52,870 bases of DNA from assembly GCA_011390935.1 (NCBI GenBank), contig JAABRL010000025.1, forward strand, positions 1 to 52,870, in the 5' to 3' direction. The position numbers and the translations under genes are program-made. The notes under the pieces are model-generated. The model saw only the letters and a list, made by a program, of their open reading frames with translations. It had not been told where the DNA came from and made no database searches. Shown in pieces: positions 44,711 through 52,870 of the stretch (the first letter of the stretch is position 1; every line of letters starts with the position of its first letter). This DNA comes from Gemmatimonas sp. (GTDB lineage Bacteria > Gemmatimonadota > Gemmatimonadetes > Gemmatimonadales > Gemmatimonadaceae).

Positions 44711-45505
44711 CTACTTCGCCTTGTCGAGCGACTGGCCGTACGACTTCGCGACCCGCAGGCCGAAGGAGATCGCCCGGTTGACGTCGGGGTCCTTCAGCGC
44801 GCCCAGCAAGCTCAGGATGCCAATTGGGCGCGCGTCCTTGCCGTTGCCCTGCGCTTCGTCGAACGACTGCGCGGCGGACCGTCCCACCTGACCGAGCACG
44901 GCGACGGTGCGCGGCTCGAGCATGCCCGACTTCATGAGCGTCTGTCCCGCGGTGATGAGCGGGGGGAGCGCCTCGAGCACCTCCTTGAACTTGAGCACGT
45001 CCGGCTGTGTGGCGATGCGCAGGTCTTCCACGTCGTCGGAGAGCGCGTGCGAAATTTCGTTGCTGCGCTTGAGGAAGCCGTCGATCGCTTCGAGCGTGAA
45101 GGAGGCCAGCTCGAGACGGTCCAGCACCTGCTTGATCGACTCGATCGTCTTGTCGTCGCCGAGCTTTTCGAGCAACCCCGAGCTGACGAGGCGCTGAAAG
45201 GCCGGGGTGTCCGCCACGTCGGCCAACTGCACGCCGGCTCGGGCAAGCGACGGAATCCGATCGATGACGTTGCCGGTCGGGGTACCGTCACCCGTCAGCT
45301 TTCGCATGTCCGCCACGCTTTCTGCGACGCTCTCGGCCACCACATTGGCGCGCGCGAGGAAGCCGTCGAGCGCGTCGGCGACAAAGGTGATGACTTCAAG
45401 TCGGTCGAGCAGCCGGTTGAGGGCGTCAACCGTTTTGTCCTCCCCGAGGCGGGCCAGCAACTGCTCGGACGCGGCGCTGGGCGCTGGGGGCATGGCGATT
45501 CCCAT
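44711..45505 (-). CDS. DUF1641-family protein with an internal duplication
   Basis: A 264-residue helical protein. The DUF1641 hallmark is at the C-terminus (ALKDPDVNRAISFGLRVAKSYG). Two copies of a 55-residue unit are visible at about 16-70 and 111-165, both with LG-x-DKT, LDRLE and DGFL-x-R; I count about 40% identity by eye. DUF1641 proteins are found beside formate dehydrogenase and hydrogenase genes, and their role is unknown. ATG 45505 has GGAG nine bases upstream and is preferred over GTG 45520. It is the promoter-proximal gene of the minus-strand hydrogenase set. Confidence 0.82.
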   Translation of the reverse strand: MGIAMPPAPSAASEQLLARLGEDKTVDALNRLLDRLEVITFVADALDGFLARANVVAESVAESVADMRKLTGDGTPTGNVIDRIPSLARAGVQLADVADTPAFQRLVSSGLLEKLGDDKTIESIKQVLDRLELASFTLEAIDGFLKRSNEISHALSDDVEDLRIATQPDVLKFKEVLEALPPLITAGQTLMKSGMLEPRTVAVLGQVGRSAAQSFDEAQGNGKDARPIGILSLLGALKDPDVNRAISFGLRVAKSYGQSLDKAK

Positions 45506-45548
45506 CGAGGGTGTCTCCACTGGGGGGTAGGTGGTTGCCGCTATGGTA

Positions 45549-45585
45549 GGGTCCGGACCCCGGATGCGTTATGGCATGAACATGC
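45549..45585. promoter_or_regulatory. Two small palindromes in the divergent hydrogenase promoter region
   Basis: The 121-bp gap between the DUF1641/hypAB/hydrogenase set and hypF has GGGTCCGGACCC (45549-45560, a perfect 12-mer) and GCATGAACATGC (45574-45585, perfect 5-nt arms). Either could be a site for a shared regulator. The palindromes are read directly; function is not known. Confidence 0.35.
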
Positions 45586-45626
45586 TATTCCCGCGATTCG
45601 TGACCGAGGCGCATGCTCCCTGCTTC

Positions 45627-47984
45627 ATGTACTCCCCAATCGCCGCCTCCCCGCCGCCAGCCGTTCGCCGGCTCGTCCGTGTGCGCGGGGTCGTGCAGGG
45701 GGTGGGCTTTCGCCCCTTCGTGCATCGGTTGGCCGTCGCCCATGACCTCGTGGGGTTTGTGGGCAACGACGATGACGGCGTGCATGTGGAGGTGCAGGGT
45801 GCGCTTCACGCGGTCGAGTCGTTCTGCGCCGCCCTCGTGACCGAGGCACCGTCGGCCTCCACCGTGCTCGAGGTGAGCGTGCAGCCGTGCGCGCCCCAAC
45901 CCACGAGCGGCTTTGTGATCGTGCCGAGTGTCCCTCGAGCGGGCGGTACGGTGCCGGTCTCCCCCGACCTGGCCACCTGCGCCGACTGTTGGCGCGAGTT
46001 TCATGATCCGAGCGATCGACGGTTCCATTTCCCGTTTCTCAACTGCACGCAGTGTGGACCGCGCTACACCATCATCGAGGACATGCCGTACGACCGGTCA
46101 CGCACCACCATGGCCGACTTTCGCATGTGCTCGACGTGTCAGCAGGAATACGACGATCCCACGAGCCGTCGTTTTCACGCGCAGCCGAACGCGTGTGCGG
46201 CGTGTGGGCCGGCACTCGTGTGGAGTGCGCCCGGTGCTGCGGATACGTGGGGCGACTCGGCGCTGGTCGCTGCGCAGCAGGCGCTGCGCGCGGGCGCCAT
46301 TCTCGCCGTGAAGGGCCTCGGGGGCTATCACCTCGTCTGTGACGCAATGCAGTCGGAAACGGTGCAGCGGCTGCGCGATCGCAAGCGACGCCCGCACAAG
46401 CCGCTGGCCTTATTGGCCGACTGTATGGCGACGATCGAATCGTTCGCCATCGTGTCCGACGCCGAGCGCGCGCTGCTGCAGTCGCCGGCTCATCCGATCG
46501 TGCTGCTCACCCGTCGTGCCGATTCGCTGCTGCCCGACACACTCGCGCCCGGCGCCGAGACGATCGGTGTGATGCTGCCGTATACGCCGCTGTATGCACT
46601 GCTCGCCGCCGACGGGCCACTGGTGTGCACCAGCGGAAACCTCGCCGACGAACCGATCGCGTGGGATGATGCCGACGCGCGTGAACGACTGTTGCCGCTG
46701 GTGGACGGCATCCTCGCGCACGATCGTCCCATCGCGGTGCCGTGTGATGATTCGGTGGTGCAGTGCATGGACGACGGCACGGAGCAACCGATCAGACGTT
46801 CTCGGGGCTACGCGCCGCTGCCGGTGATGCTGTCGAACGACATGGTCGGCCGTGCGTCGGTGCTTGCCGTCGGTGCCGAGCTCAAGTCCACCCTCGCCAT
46901 TACGCGGAACCGGTACGCCGTGCTCTCGTCGCATCTCGGCGACGTGGGTGACCCGCTCACGCTCGAGGCGCTCGCGCGCAACGCCGACCACATGCTGCGC
47001 TTGCATGACATCACGCCCGCGCGTGTCGCGTGCGATCTGCACCCGGGCTACCTCTCATCGCGATGGGCCCGCGAGTACGCCGCCGCGCGTGGCCTGCCGT
47101 GCATTCCGGTGCAGCATCATCATGCGCACCTCGCGTCGCTGCTCGCGGAGCATGCCATCTCGGTGGAGACCTCCGCGCTGGTGTTCACCTTCGACGGCAC
47201 GGGCTACGGGCCAGATGGCAGCATCTGGGGCGGTGAAGCACTGATCGGCGACTATCGGCGTGCCGAGCGAGTCGCGTCGCTGCGCCCGTTCTCGCTACCG
47301 GGCGGCGACAGTGCGGTGCGGCATCCGTCCCGTGTGGCGCTGGCACTGCTGCACGCACTCGGTCTGCCGTGGCACGAAGCGCTCGCGCCGGTGCGAGCGT
47401 ACGACAACACGGCGCGCAACGTGCTCGCCACGCAGTTGGAGCGGTCGCTAGGCACGGTGCAGACCTCGAGCGCCGGACGTCTGCTCGATGCATGCGCGGC
47501 GCTCGCGGGTGGGCGACAGACCGTGAGCTACGAAGGACAGGCGGCGATCGAGTTCGAAGTGCTGGCGCGGCAGCATGTGGGAACGCGCGGCGAAGGCGAT
47601 CGGTATGTCGTGGCGCTGCACGAATCGAGCACCGGGTTTCTCACCATCGACCCGCTGCCCATGGTACGAGCGCTGATCGCCGACGTGCTGGCCTCGCGCG
47701 ACCCGCGGCTAATCGCGTATCACGTGCACGCCACGCTCGCCGAGGCGATCGTGCAGACAGCGCTCCGGCTGCGCACACCGCGTGGTGCGCTGCCGGTCGG
47801 CCTCAGCGGCGGCGTGTTTCAGAATCGCCTGCTGCAGGGGCTCGTTTCGTCACGGCTGGCCGAGGCTGGCGTTTCGGTGCTGCAGCATCACATCGTACCT
47901 CCCAACGACGGCGGGCTGGCCCTCGGGCAGGCGCTCGTAGCTGCGCATGCCGATCTCACCTTTTCTCCCGCGAATCTCGCATGA
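45627..47984 (+). CDS. hypF: HypF, carbamoyltransferase for hydrogenase maturation
   Basis: HypF uses carbamoyl phosphate to load HypE. The 785-residue protein has an acylphosphatase domain at about 10-100 (VRGVVQGVGFRPFVHRLA). Zinc-finger Cys pairs follow at about 105-200 (CADC, CTQCGPRY, CSTC, CAACGP), then a YrdC-like nucleotide domain (200-390) and a Kae1-like carbamoyltransferase domain with VQHHHAHLASLLAEH. The ATG at 45627 leaves a short N-terminus; a longer form from ATG at or before 45594 is possible but out of family. It is transcribed away from the hydrogenase genes and overlaps the permease gene (ATGA). Confidence 0.97.
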   Translation: MYSPIAASPPPAVRRLVRVRGVVQGVGFRPFVHRLAVAHDLVGFVGNDDDGVHVEVQGALHAVESFCAALVTEAPSASTVLEVSVQPCAPQPTSGFVIVPSVPRAGGTVPVSPDLATCADCWREFHDPSDRRFHFPFLNCTQCGPRYTIIEDMPYDRSRTTMADFRMCSTCQQEYDDPTSRRFHAQPNACAACGPALVWSAPGAADTWGDSALVAAQQALRAGAILAVKGLGGYHLVCDAMQSETVQRLRDRKRRPHKPLALLADCMATIESFAIVSDAERALLQSPAHPIVLLTRRADSLLPDTLAPGAETIGVMLPYTPLYALLAADGPLVCTSGNLADEPIAWDDADARERLLPLVDGILAHDRPIAVPCDDSVVQCMDDGTEQPIRRSRGYAPLPVMLSNDMVGRASVLAVGAELKSTLAITRNRYAVLSSHLGDVGDPLTLEALARNADHMLRLHDITPARVACDLHPGYLSSRWAREYAAARGLPCIPVQHHHAHLASLLAEHAISVETSALVFTFDGTGYGPDGSIWGGEALIGDYRRAERVASLRPFSLPGGDSAVRHPSRVALALLHALGLPWHEALAPVRAYDNTARNVLATQLERSLGTVQTSSAGRLLDACAALAGGRQTVSYEGQAAIEFEVLARQHVGTRGEGDRYVVALHESSTGFLTIDPLPMVRALIADVLASRDPRLIAYHVHATLAEAIVQTALRLRTPRGALPVGLSGGVFQNRLLQGLVSSRLAEAGVSVLQHHIVPPNDGGLALGQALVAAHADLTFSPANLA

Positions 47985-48607
47985 TGGAGTTTCTCTTGCC
48001 GGCCACCACCATTGGTTTTGTGGTCGGCTTTCGCCACGCGTTCGAGCCCGACCATCTGGCAGCCGTGACCACCCTCGCCACGCGCGAAGAAGCGTGGACG
48101 CGCGCCGCACGACTGGGCGTGGTGTGGGGAGTTGGCCACACCGTCAGCATCGGGGTGGTGGCCACGCTGCTCATCGTAATCGGGGTGGGCATCCCCGAAC
48201 GCTTCTTTGCCACCGCAGAGTTGGGCGTCGCGGTTCTGCTCGTCGTACTCGGTGCGTGGACGCTGCTGCTCGAAGGGCGCCGGAAGAACAGCGTATCGTC
48301 GGTGGCCGTGCGCACCGCCACGGGCGCGCTCGGCTTCGGCGTCGTGCACGGACTGGCCGGGAGCGGCGCGGTGATCGTGCTGCTCATCGCGGCGTCGTCC
48401 CGCGTGTTCGTGCAGGCCGGCTATCTCGCGGCGTTTGGCGTGGGCACAGTGCTGGGCATGTCGATCGCGTCGCTCATGGCCGGTGCGGCGACCGGCCTGG
48501 CGTCGCGGCGCAGCGAACAGACCGCGCGGTGGATTCGCATTGGCGCAGCCGTACTGAGCATCGTGGTGGGCCTGCTGCTCGGCGCCGAGGTACTCGGCGA
48601 CGCGTAA
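47981..48607 (+). CDS. Nickel permease (NicO/UreH-type high-affinity metal transporter)
   Basis: A 208-residue inner-membrane protein with about six helices. The first helix holds GFRHAFEPDHLAAVTTL, a relative of the HxxxxDH nickel signature of NiCoT/UreH-type transporters. A second metal-site helix has VVWGVGHTVSIG, and a later helix carries GFGVVHGLAGSGAV. The gene starts by overlapping the hypF stop (ATGA), which strongly suggests nickel supply to the hydrogenase. Metal identity (Ni versus Co) is inferred from context. Confidence 0.87.
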   Translation: MMEFLLPATTIGFVVGFRHAFEPDHLAAVTTLATREEAWTRAARLGVVWGVGHTVSIGVVATLLIVIGVGIPERFFATAELGVAVLLVVLGAWTLLLEGRRKNSVSSVAVRTATGALGFGVVHGLAGSGAVIVLLIAASSRVFVQAGYLAAFGVGTVLGMSIASLMAGAATGLASRRSEQTARWIRIGAAVLSIVVGLLLGAEVLGDA

Positions 48608-48637
48608 CGGCGCACGGCACGCTCTCGGATGCACAAC

Positions 48638-48669
48638 GCGCCCCGGATCTCACACGAGCTCCGGGGCGC
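48638..48669. terminator. Bidirectional transcription terminator hairpin
   Basis: A perfect 10-bp stem (GCGCCCCGGA with TCCGGGGCGC) closes a 12-nt loop between the convergent nickel permease and metalloprotease genes. It is followed by ATTGTCTGTT on the plus strand. Confidence 0.8.
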
Positions 48670-48692
48670 ATTGTCTGTTGCAGCAGTCGTCG

Positions 48693-51281
48693 TTACTTCG
48701 GCTCGAGCACCTGCTTGATCTGGAACCGTGCTTCCGCGATGTGCGCGCGCGTCATCGCATCAGCTGCGCGGCCCTGCGCCGCGGCCAGCTGGCCGTCGAG
48801 CGTGCGCAGCTCCTGACGCAGCATGGCCTTGATGTCGGTGCTGCCGCGCGAAGGCGCCGTGAAGCTCTGTCCCGTCTGCGCCGAGCTGGAGATGCGCGGC
48901 GTGGTGGACGGGTTGGCGTTCAGCTTGGCGGCCACGAGCTCCACGTAGCTCCGCTGCAGCCCGCGGCGATACGCATCCACGCGCACGCTGCTGTTCGACA
49001 GTTCACGCCAGATGCCGGTGCGCACGTCGCTCAGGTACTCGGGCATCGGGTACACATCGCGCGTGCCGGGCAGCGCCTCGTACTCCACGAGGCGGGCGAG
49101 GCGATCGTCGGCCATGAGCGACGCGAGAATGCCACGCTGCGCGCTGTTGATGCGCGAGAGCGCGCCATCGGGCTCGAGGCGACGCAGCAGCTCCGGATCG
49201 ATGAGCCACGTGGGCGTGGTGAAGATCTGTGCCTGCAGGAAGGCGACGGCGGCCTTCTGTCGTGCGCGCGGCGTGGGCGTGAAGCGCGCACCCGTCTGCG
49301 AGCCGTACTTCTCCTGCCCCGTGGACGAACCCGGAATCGCGGCGACGTGGCGCAGCTCGGTGGTGAACTGTCCGAAGAGGCGGTTGTACGCCTCCTTCGT
49401 GTACGAGACGTCGTCGAGCTCCTGCGTGGTGGCCGAGAGCACGGTGGGCATCAGGCGCTTGAGATTGCGAATGCCAAGCTCCGTGCTCTTGATCGCATCG
49501 TCATCGCCAACGGCTTCGGAGTACGACGTGCCGGGAATGGCGCCGAAGTCATCGGGTACGCCGTAGCGATACCAGGGCACCGTGTCCTGCACGCGCGCGA
49601 GCTGATCGAGCCAGGGCCGCTCATCGTCGGGTGTGCGCGCGCCGGGCACCGGCGAGTAGCCCCACTGGATCGCGTAGCGGTCGTACGGCCCCACCGTGGG
49701 CACGAGCTGCGCGACCGGAATGCTGTCTTCAGGCTGCGCGACGTAGTTGAAGCGCGCGTAGTCCATGATGGTGGGCGCGTGGCCCATCTTCGCCACCCAC
49801 GTGCGCGAGCGCACCGAGTCGGCAGGGTACATTGCCGAGGCGATCTGATTGTGTGGCAGGCCGAGCGTGTGGCCGACTTCGTGCGCCACGACGAACTGCA
49901 CCAGGCGTCCCTGCAGCGAATCGGGGAGCGGCAGCTTGGCGGCGCGCGGGTCGAGTGCGCCAACCTGCGTCCAGTACCACCACGTCTGCAGGTTCATGAT
50001 GTTGTGATACATCTGCACGTCGGCGTCGAGGATCTCGCCGGAGCGCGGATCGACGGTGCTGGGGCCCACGGCATTCTCGATCGACGATGGCAGCCAGCGC
50101 ACCGTGGAGTGGCGTGCGTCTTCCGGCGACCAATCCGGGTCCTCTTCCTTGGTGGGTGCTTCCTTGGCGACGATGCCGTTGCGGAAGCCGGCGGCTTCGA
50201 ACGCGCTCTGCCACTCTTCAATGCCGGCCTTCACGAACGGCACGAGCCACTTCGGCGTGGCCGGGTCCACGTAGTACGTGATCGGCTTGACGGGCTCGGA
50301 GATGGCGGCGTTCGGGTCCTTCTTTTCCAGGCGCCAGCGCGAGATGAAGTGGCGCTGCTGCGCGCGCTGTTCGGGGCGCGAGAAGTCGGTGGTGGAGGAG
50401 AAGAAGTACCCCACGCGCGAATCACGCAGGCGCGCCATCATGGGTTGCTCGGGGAGCTTCACCATGGACCAGTGCACCACGAAGGTCTTCGTGGTGGGCG
50501 GCGTGCCCGGTGCCGGGGCGGCGGGCGGCAGGCCGGGGAAGAACGAGACCGGCGTGGGCACGGCGTTGACCGTGATCGTGGCTTCGGTCTCGATGTTCGT
50601 GGGGAACGTGGCCACGCGCTCGAAGAAGCTGCGTGTGGCGTCGAGCGTGCCGCGGTAGCGCCGAATCACGCTGAGCTCCGTCGGCGGCGCGGTGAAGAGG
50701 CGCGAGACGTCGATGACGGCGGCCGAGTCGGGGCCGTAGGTGGCCACATTGAACGACGCGAGGATGGCGGCGTTGTTGGCGTTTTCGACGGCCTGCGCGA
50801 TCGGCTCCGACGGATCGGAGATGATGTTGAAGGAGATGCTGCGCAGCAGTACCTGGTTGCCGCGACGCTCCCAGCGGATCACGCGGCTGTCGAGCGTCTG
50901 CCCGCCGTAGCCGTCGCCGACATTGGTCTTGGCGAGTGACGTGAGCATCAGCATGTCCTTGCCGAGCTCTGCCGACGGGATTTCGTAGAAGAGCTGACTG
51001 CCGATCTGGTGCGTCTTGAAGAGTCCGTCCTTCGTCTTCACGTCCCCGCGAATGACTTGCGTATACGGGCGAGGTGCCGGCGGCTGGCTCGGGCCGCCGG
51101 GGGCGCCGCCGGGGGGCTGTGCGCCGGTGGGGGCACCGGGCGTGGGCGCGCCGGCGTTGGGGGCGCCAGCAGCGGGCGCGCCACGATTGGGCGTGGGGGC
51201 CGGCGTGGGCGCCGGCTTGCTGCACGCGGCAGCGGCGAGCGCGAGGCCCGCCGCGAGCGCGATCGGTCGCGAACGTGTCAT
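48693..51281 (-). CDS. Large zinc-dependent metalloprotease lipoprotein (DUF5117/DUF4953-type)
   Basis: An 862-residue secreted protein. The N-terminus is a lipoprotein signal (LALAAAAC), then a Pro/Gly/Ala linker with GAPxxGAPT-type repeats to about residue 70. The N-terminal domain resembles DUF5117 and is followed by a metzincin-type catalytic domain with AHEVGHTLGLPHN near residue 480, matching HExxHxxGxxH. ATG 51281 is used; TTG 51296 is possible. Enzymes like this are abundant in several soil and marine phyla and may degrade proteins outside the cell. It shares the terminator with the permease. Confidence 0.88.
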   Translation of the reverse strand: MTRSRPIALAAGLALAAAACSKPAPTPAPTPNRGAPAAGAPNAGAPTPGAPTGAQPPGGAPGGPSQPPAPRPYTQVIRGDVKTKDGLFKTHQIGSQLFYEIPSAELGKDMLMLTSLAKTNVGDGYGGQTLDSRVIRWERRGNQVLLRSISFNIISDPSEPIAQAVENANNAAILASFNVATYGPDSAAVIDVSRLFTAPPTELSVIRRYRGTLDATRSFFERVATFPTNIETEATITVNAVPTPVSFFPGLPPAAPAPGTPPTTKTFVVHWSMVKLPEQPMMARLRDSRVGYFFSSTTDFSRPEQRAQQRHFISRWRLEKKDPNAAISEPVKPITYYVDPATPKWLVPFVKAGIEEWQSAFEAAGFRNGIVAKEAPTKEEDPDWSPEDARHSTVRWLPSSIENAVGPSTVDPRSGEILDADVQMYHNIMNLQTWWYWTQVGALDPRAAKLPLPDSLQGRLVQFVVAHEVGHTLGLPHNQIASAMYPADSVRSRTWVAKMGHAPTIMDYARFNYVAQPEDSIPVAQLVPTVGPYDRYAIQWGYSPVPGARTPDDERPWLDQLARVQDTVPWYRYGVPDDFGAIPGTSYSEAVGDDDAIKSTELGIRNLKRLMPTVLSATTQELDDVSYTKEAYNRLFGQFTTELRHVAAIPGSSTGQEKYGSQTGARFTPTPRARQKAAVAFLQAQIFTTPTWLIDPELLRRLEPDGALSRINSAQRGILASLMADDRLARLVEYEALPGTRDVYPMPEYLSDVRTGIWRELSNSSVRVDAYRRGLQRSYVELVAAKLNANPSTTPRISSSAQTGQSFTAPSRGSTDIKAMLRQELRTLDGQLAAAQGRAADAMTRAHIAEARFQIKQVLEPK

Positions 51282-51488
51282 CGGTCGTTCTGGCAAGGAG
51301 GAACGTCTGGCGGCGCCGTGGTCGGGCGGGGTGCTCGACCGGTTCGGCAGCGGAACGCTGAAAGGTACGCGCGGGGCGGGGTCGGGCCTATCCTGTCCAC
51401 TACCCGATCAGTGTGTGCGAGCTGGCGACGCAGAACCGGGGCGGCTGGCGTACGACATCTGCCGCCGCAGTGGCGCAAGCTCCGTCGC

Positions 51489-51600
51489 CTAGTTCCGACC
51501 GCCGGTCCAGACGGCGATGATGCCGCAGGAGCCGTTGCCGGTCAGGGGAATCAGCTCGCTGGGCGCGTTGGCACTGGAGCCATGCACCTCCCGTTCACGC
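51489..51600 (-). pseudogene. Out-of-frame conserved C-terminal tail of the preceding TonB-plug-like gene
   Basis: Read on the minus strand in a different frame from the preceding gene, this stretch encodes ELIPLTGNGSCGIIAVWTGG and then RN before a stop at 51489-51491. The CGVIxxWT ending is a known C-terminal signature of these secreted plug-type proteins. In the actual gene the frame stops at 51551 with an unrelated RPAS end. An indel, probably a deletion of the segment between the VDG motif and this tail, would explain it. A sequencing error remains possible. Confidence 0.55.
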
Positions 51601-52210
51601 GCATGCCGTCCACCAGCACCTCCATCGGACAGTCGCCACGCCCCATGGCGAAGGCCGATCCGTCGGGCGTCTTGCGAATGCGAACCGACGTCACCCCCTG
51701 CAGTATCTGCGACAGAAATGACGGGTTGCGCCGTTCGAGCTCCTCAGGGGTGATGAACGTGCCGGTGATCGCGCCGTCCTGTACGCGCTGCATGCGATCG
51801 TAGAATCCGGAGCGCACCAGCGGCGAGTTCCGCGACGCGACCGTGCGCACCGCGTCGAGTTCGCGTTGCACGCGTTCGAGCCGCACCACGAACTCACCTG
51901 TCGCGTTGCGCGCGAGGGTGCCGATGAACGGTGCGTAACCCAGACGCCGCACTGCCACGCGTGCGGAGTCCGCGAGGTTGGTGGTCAGCCGCGCGATGCC
52001 GAGGCTGTCCGCCAGACGTTCGGTCCCCCCACGCATCGACACGAGCGCATAGGGGATCGGGAGGCTGTCGGCGTCGAGCACACGCACGACGGTCTGGGAC
52101 TGCCCTTGGCCAGGCGTGGTTGCGACGAGCGCCACGCCCAACAGGAGGGCAAAGGGCGTTGCGCGCAGCACTGGGTGGCGGAGTCGGAGCGCAGGTCGCA
52201 GCGGTCCCAT
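51551..52210 (-). CDS. Secreted protein with carboxypeptidase-regulatory-like and TonB-plug-like domains, apparently truncated
   Basis: A 219-residue protein with a signal peptide (FALLLGVALVATTPGQGQSQ). A carboxypeptidase-regulatory-like domain follows (VLDADSLPIPYALVSMRGG, LGYAPFIGTLA), then a plug-like domain (SGFYDRMQRVQDGAITGTFI, LSQILQGVTSVRI) ending with CPMEVLVDGMRVNG. Relatives continue about 30-40 residues to a CGVIxxWT end. Here the frame stops early while such an end sits in another frame (51489-51600). ATG 52210 is chosen; GTG/ATG 52225 is possible. It is a single gene divergent from the rhodanese, with 220 bp of promoter space between. Confidence 0.72.
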   Translation of the reverse strand: MGPLRPALRLRHPVLRATPFALLLGVALVATTPGQGQSQTVVRVLDADSLPIPYALVSMRGGTERLADSLGIARLTTNLADSARVAVRRLGYAPFIGTLARNATGEFVVRLERVQRELDAVRTVASRNSPLVRSGFYDRMQRVQDGAITGTFITPEELERRNPSFLSQILQGVTSVRIRKTPDGSAFAMGRGDCPMEVLVDGMRVNGRCMAPVPTRPAS

Positions 52211-52430
52211 ACGAGATTCCCGCAAGTCGAAGGCTTGGGCCCGGGCGGAGGCCCTTCGGGGGTACGACGCGAGGATTCGACTGTCAAGCCGTGCGGGTTC
52301 ACGTGGCGCGAGGGGCCGTCGCTCGAATCGAACCTTGACCGGCGCGCAATGTGTGCCTACTATTCAAAAGAACAGTTGAGTTGCGACGGGGCCGCCCCGT
52401 CACCGCCTCCGACCCTCAGCACACCGCGAC

Positions 52431-52772
52431 ATGTCCCAGCCCAACGCGCCCCGTCCCGCAGAGATCGATCCCACCACCGCGCTCGAGCGCATCGCCGCGG
52501 GCGCGCTGCTCGTGGATGTCCGCGAGCCGGACGAGACCGCGCAGGCGTCGTACGATGTGGCGAATCTCGAGCTCATGCCGCTGAGCGACTTTGCCGCGCA
52601 GTCGCACGCGCTGCCCAAGGATCGCGAGCTGATCATGGCGTGCCGCAGTGGCGGGCGCAGCGCCCGGGCGATGCAGTTTCTGCTCGATTCCGGCTACACG
52701 AACGTGGTGAACCTGAACGGCGGCATCATGCGCTGGCAGGACGAAGGGCAGCCGATGAAGGGGCGGGTGTAG
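52431..52772 (+). CDS. Rhodanese-like sulfurtransferase (single domain)
   Basis: A 113-residue single rhodanese domain. The family start LLVDVREPDE and the active-site loop with C71 (MACRSGGRSA) are intact, ending with the GGIMRWQDEGQP motif. It moves sulfane sulfur or serves in sulfur relay. ATG 52431 gives a normal N-terminus. It is divergent from the plug-like gene. No partner is visible downstream before the window ends, and the 98 bp that follow show nothing assignable. Confidence 0.93.
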   Translation: MSQPNAPRPAEIDPTTALERIAAGALLVDVREPDETAQASYDVANLELMPLSDFAAQSHALPKDRELIMACRSGGRSARAMQFLLDSGYTNVVNLNGGIMRWQDEGQPMKGRV

Positions 52773-52870
52773 GGGGGCCGCGCGGCGCTCCCGCAGCGTC
52801 GCCTGCAGGCCGTCCATCCCCTCGCGCCTCACGGCTTGGCCCTTCGACCCGTTGAGCGCGATCGAGGCGC

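Noticed and set aside
48678..50939. 753-codon plus-strand frame opposite the metalloprotease
   Set aside because: It is an Arg/Gly/Val-rich shadow of the protease gene, without signal or motif.
52416..52832. Minus-strand frame across the rhodanese and the right edge
   Set aside because: It covers the whole rhodanese gene in antisense and resembles nothing.

Overview
The window is very GC-rich and gene-dense. It has bacterial-style operons with many ATGA, GTGA and TGATG overlaps, ECF sigma/anti-sigma signalling, outer-membrane-type lipoproteins and large secreted zinc proteases. Gemmatimonadota is my best guess for the source, from the gene mix only; this is an inference and not certain. I saw no rRNA, tRNA, CRISPR array, insertion sequence or phage gene. 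No stretch over 300 bp lacks a gene. The last ~100 bp (52773-52870) hold nothing I can assign.

Region 1 (1-7.4 kb, minus strand) is a complete SUF iron-sulfur assembly operon in the order sufR-sufB-sufC-sufD-sufU-Rieske-sufS-sufU-YciI. It carries two different SufU scaffolds and a Rieske ferredoxin between the first sufU and sufS. A CAAC-N6-GTTG inverted repeat just upstream of sufR matches the operator known for cyanobacterial SufR.

Region 2 (7.5-17.2 kb) is mixed. It has a membrane-anchored protein with an ACP-like tail, an M23 peptidase, YhbY, a 7Fe ferredoxin, an ICMT-like methyltransferase, RNase D, a divergent LspA, a SufT-like protein, a serine hydrolase, and an ECF sigma/ZAS anti-sigma/double-PDZ operon.

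Region 3 (17.2-31.1 kb, minus strand) begins, in transcription order, with an Acr3 arsenite pump. It continues with a DUF1275-lipoprotein read-through fusion, an APC permease, an aldo/keto reductase-RidA fusion, an M20-like peptidase, CysM and a branch-1 nitrilase. It ends with a tightly coupled module: an RsbQ-like hydrolase, a PAS histidine kinase, a small membrane protein, an alpha/beta hydrolase and a matrixin.

Region 4 (31.2-48.6 kb) is the centrepiece, a high-affinity (group 1h-type, cytoplasmic) [NiFe]-hydrogenase supercluster. On the minus strand, in transcription order, it holds DUF1641, hypA, hypB, a GAF histidine kinase, a NarL-type regulator, hhyS, hhyL, an endopeptidase, two small unknown proteins, a TPR protein, a 124-aa unknown protein, a NifU-Rieske fusion, an NHL-repeat protein, hypC, hypD and hypE. 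hypF and a nickel permease are transcribed divergently. Together they supply nickel, build the NiFe(CN)2CO site, make iron-sulfur clusters and probably couple expression to a redox or gas signal.

Region 5 (48.6-52.9 kb) has a bidirectional terminator, a large zinc metalloprotease lipoprotein, a TonB-plug-like secreted protein whose conserved tail is out of frame, and a rhodanese.
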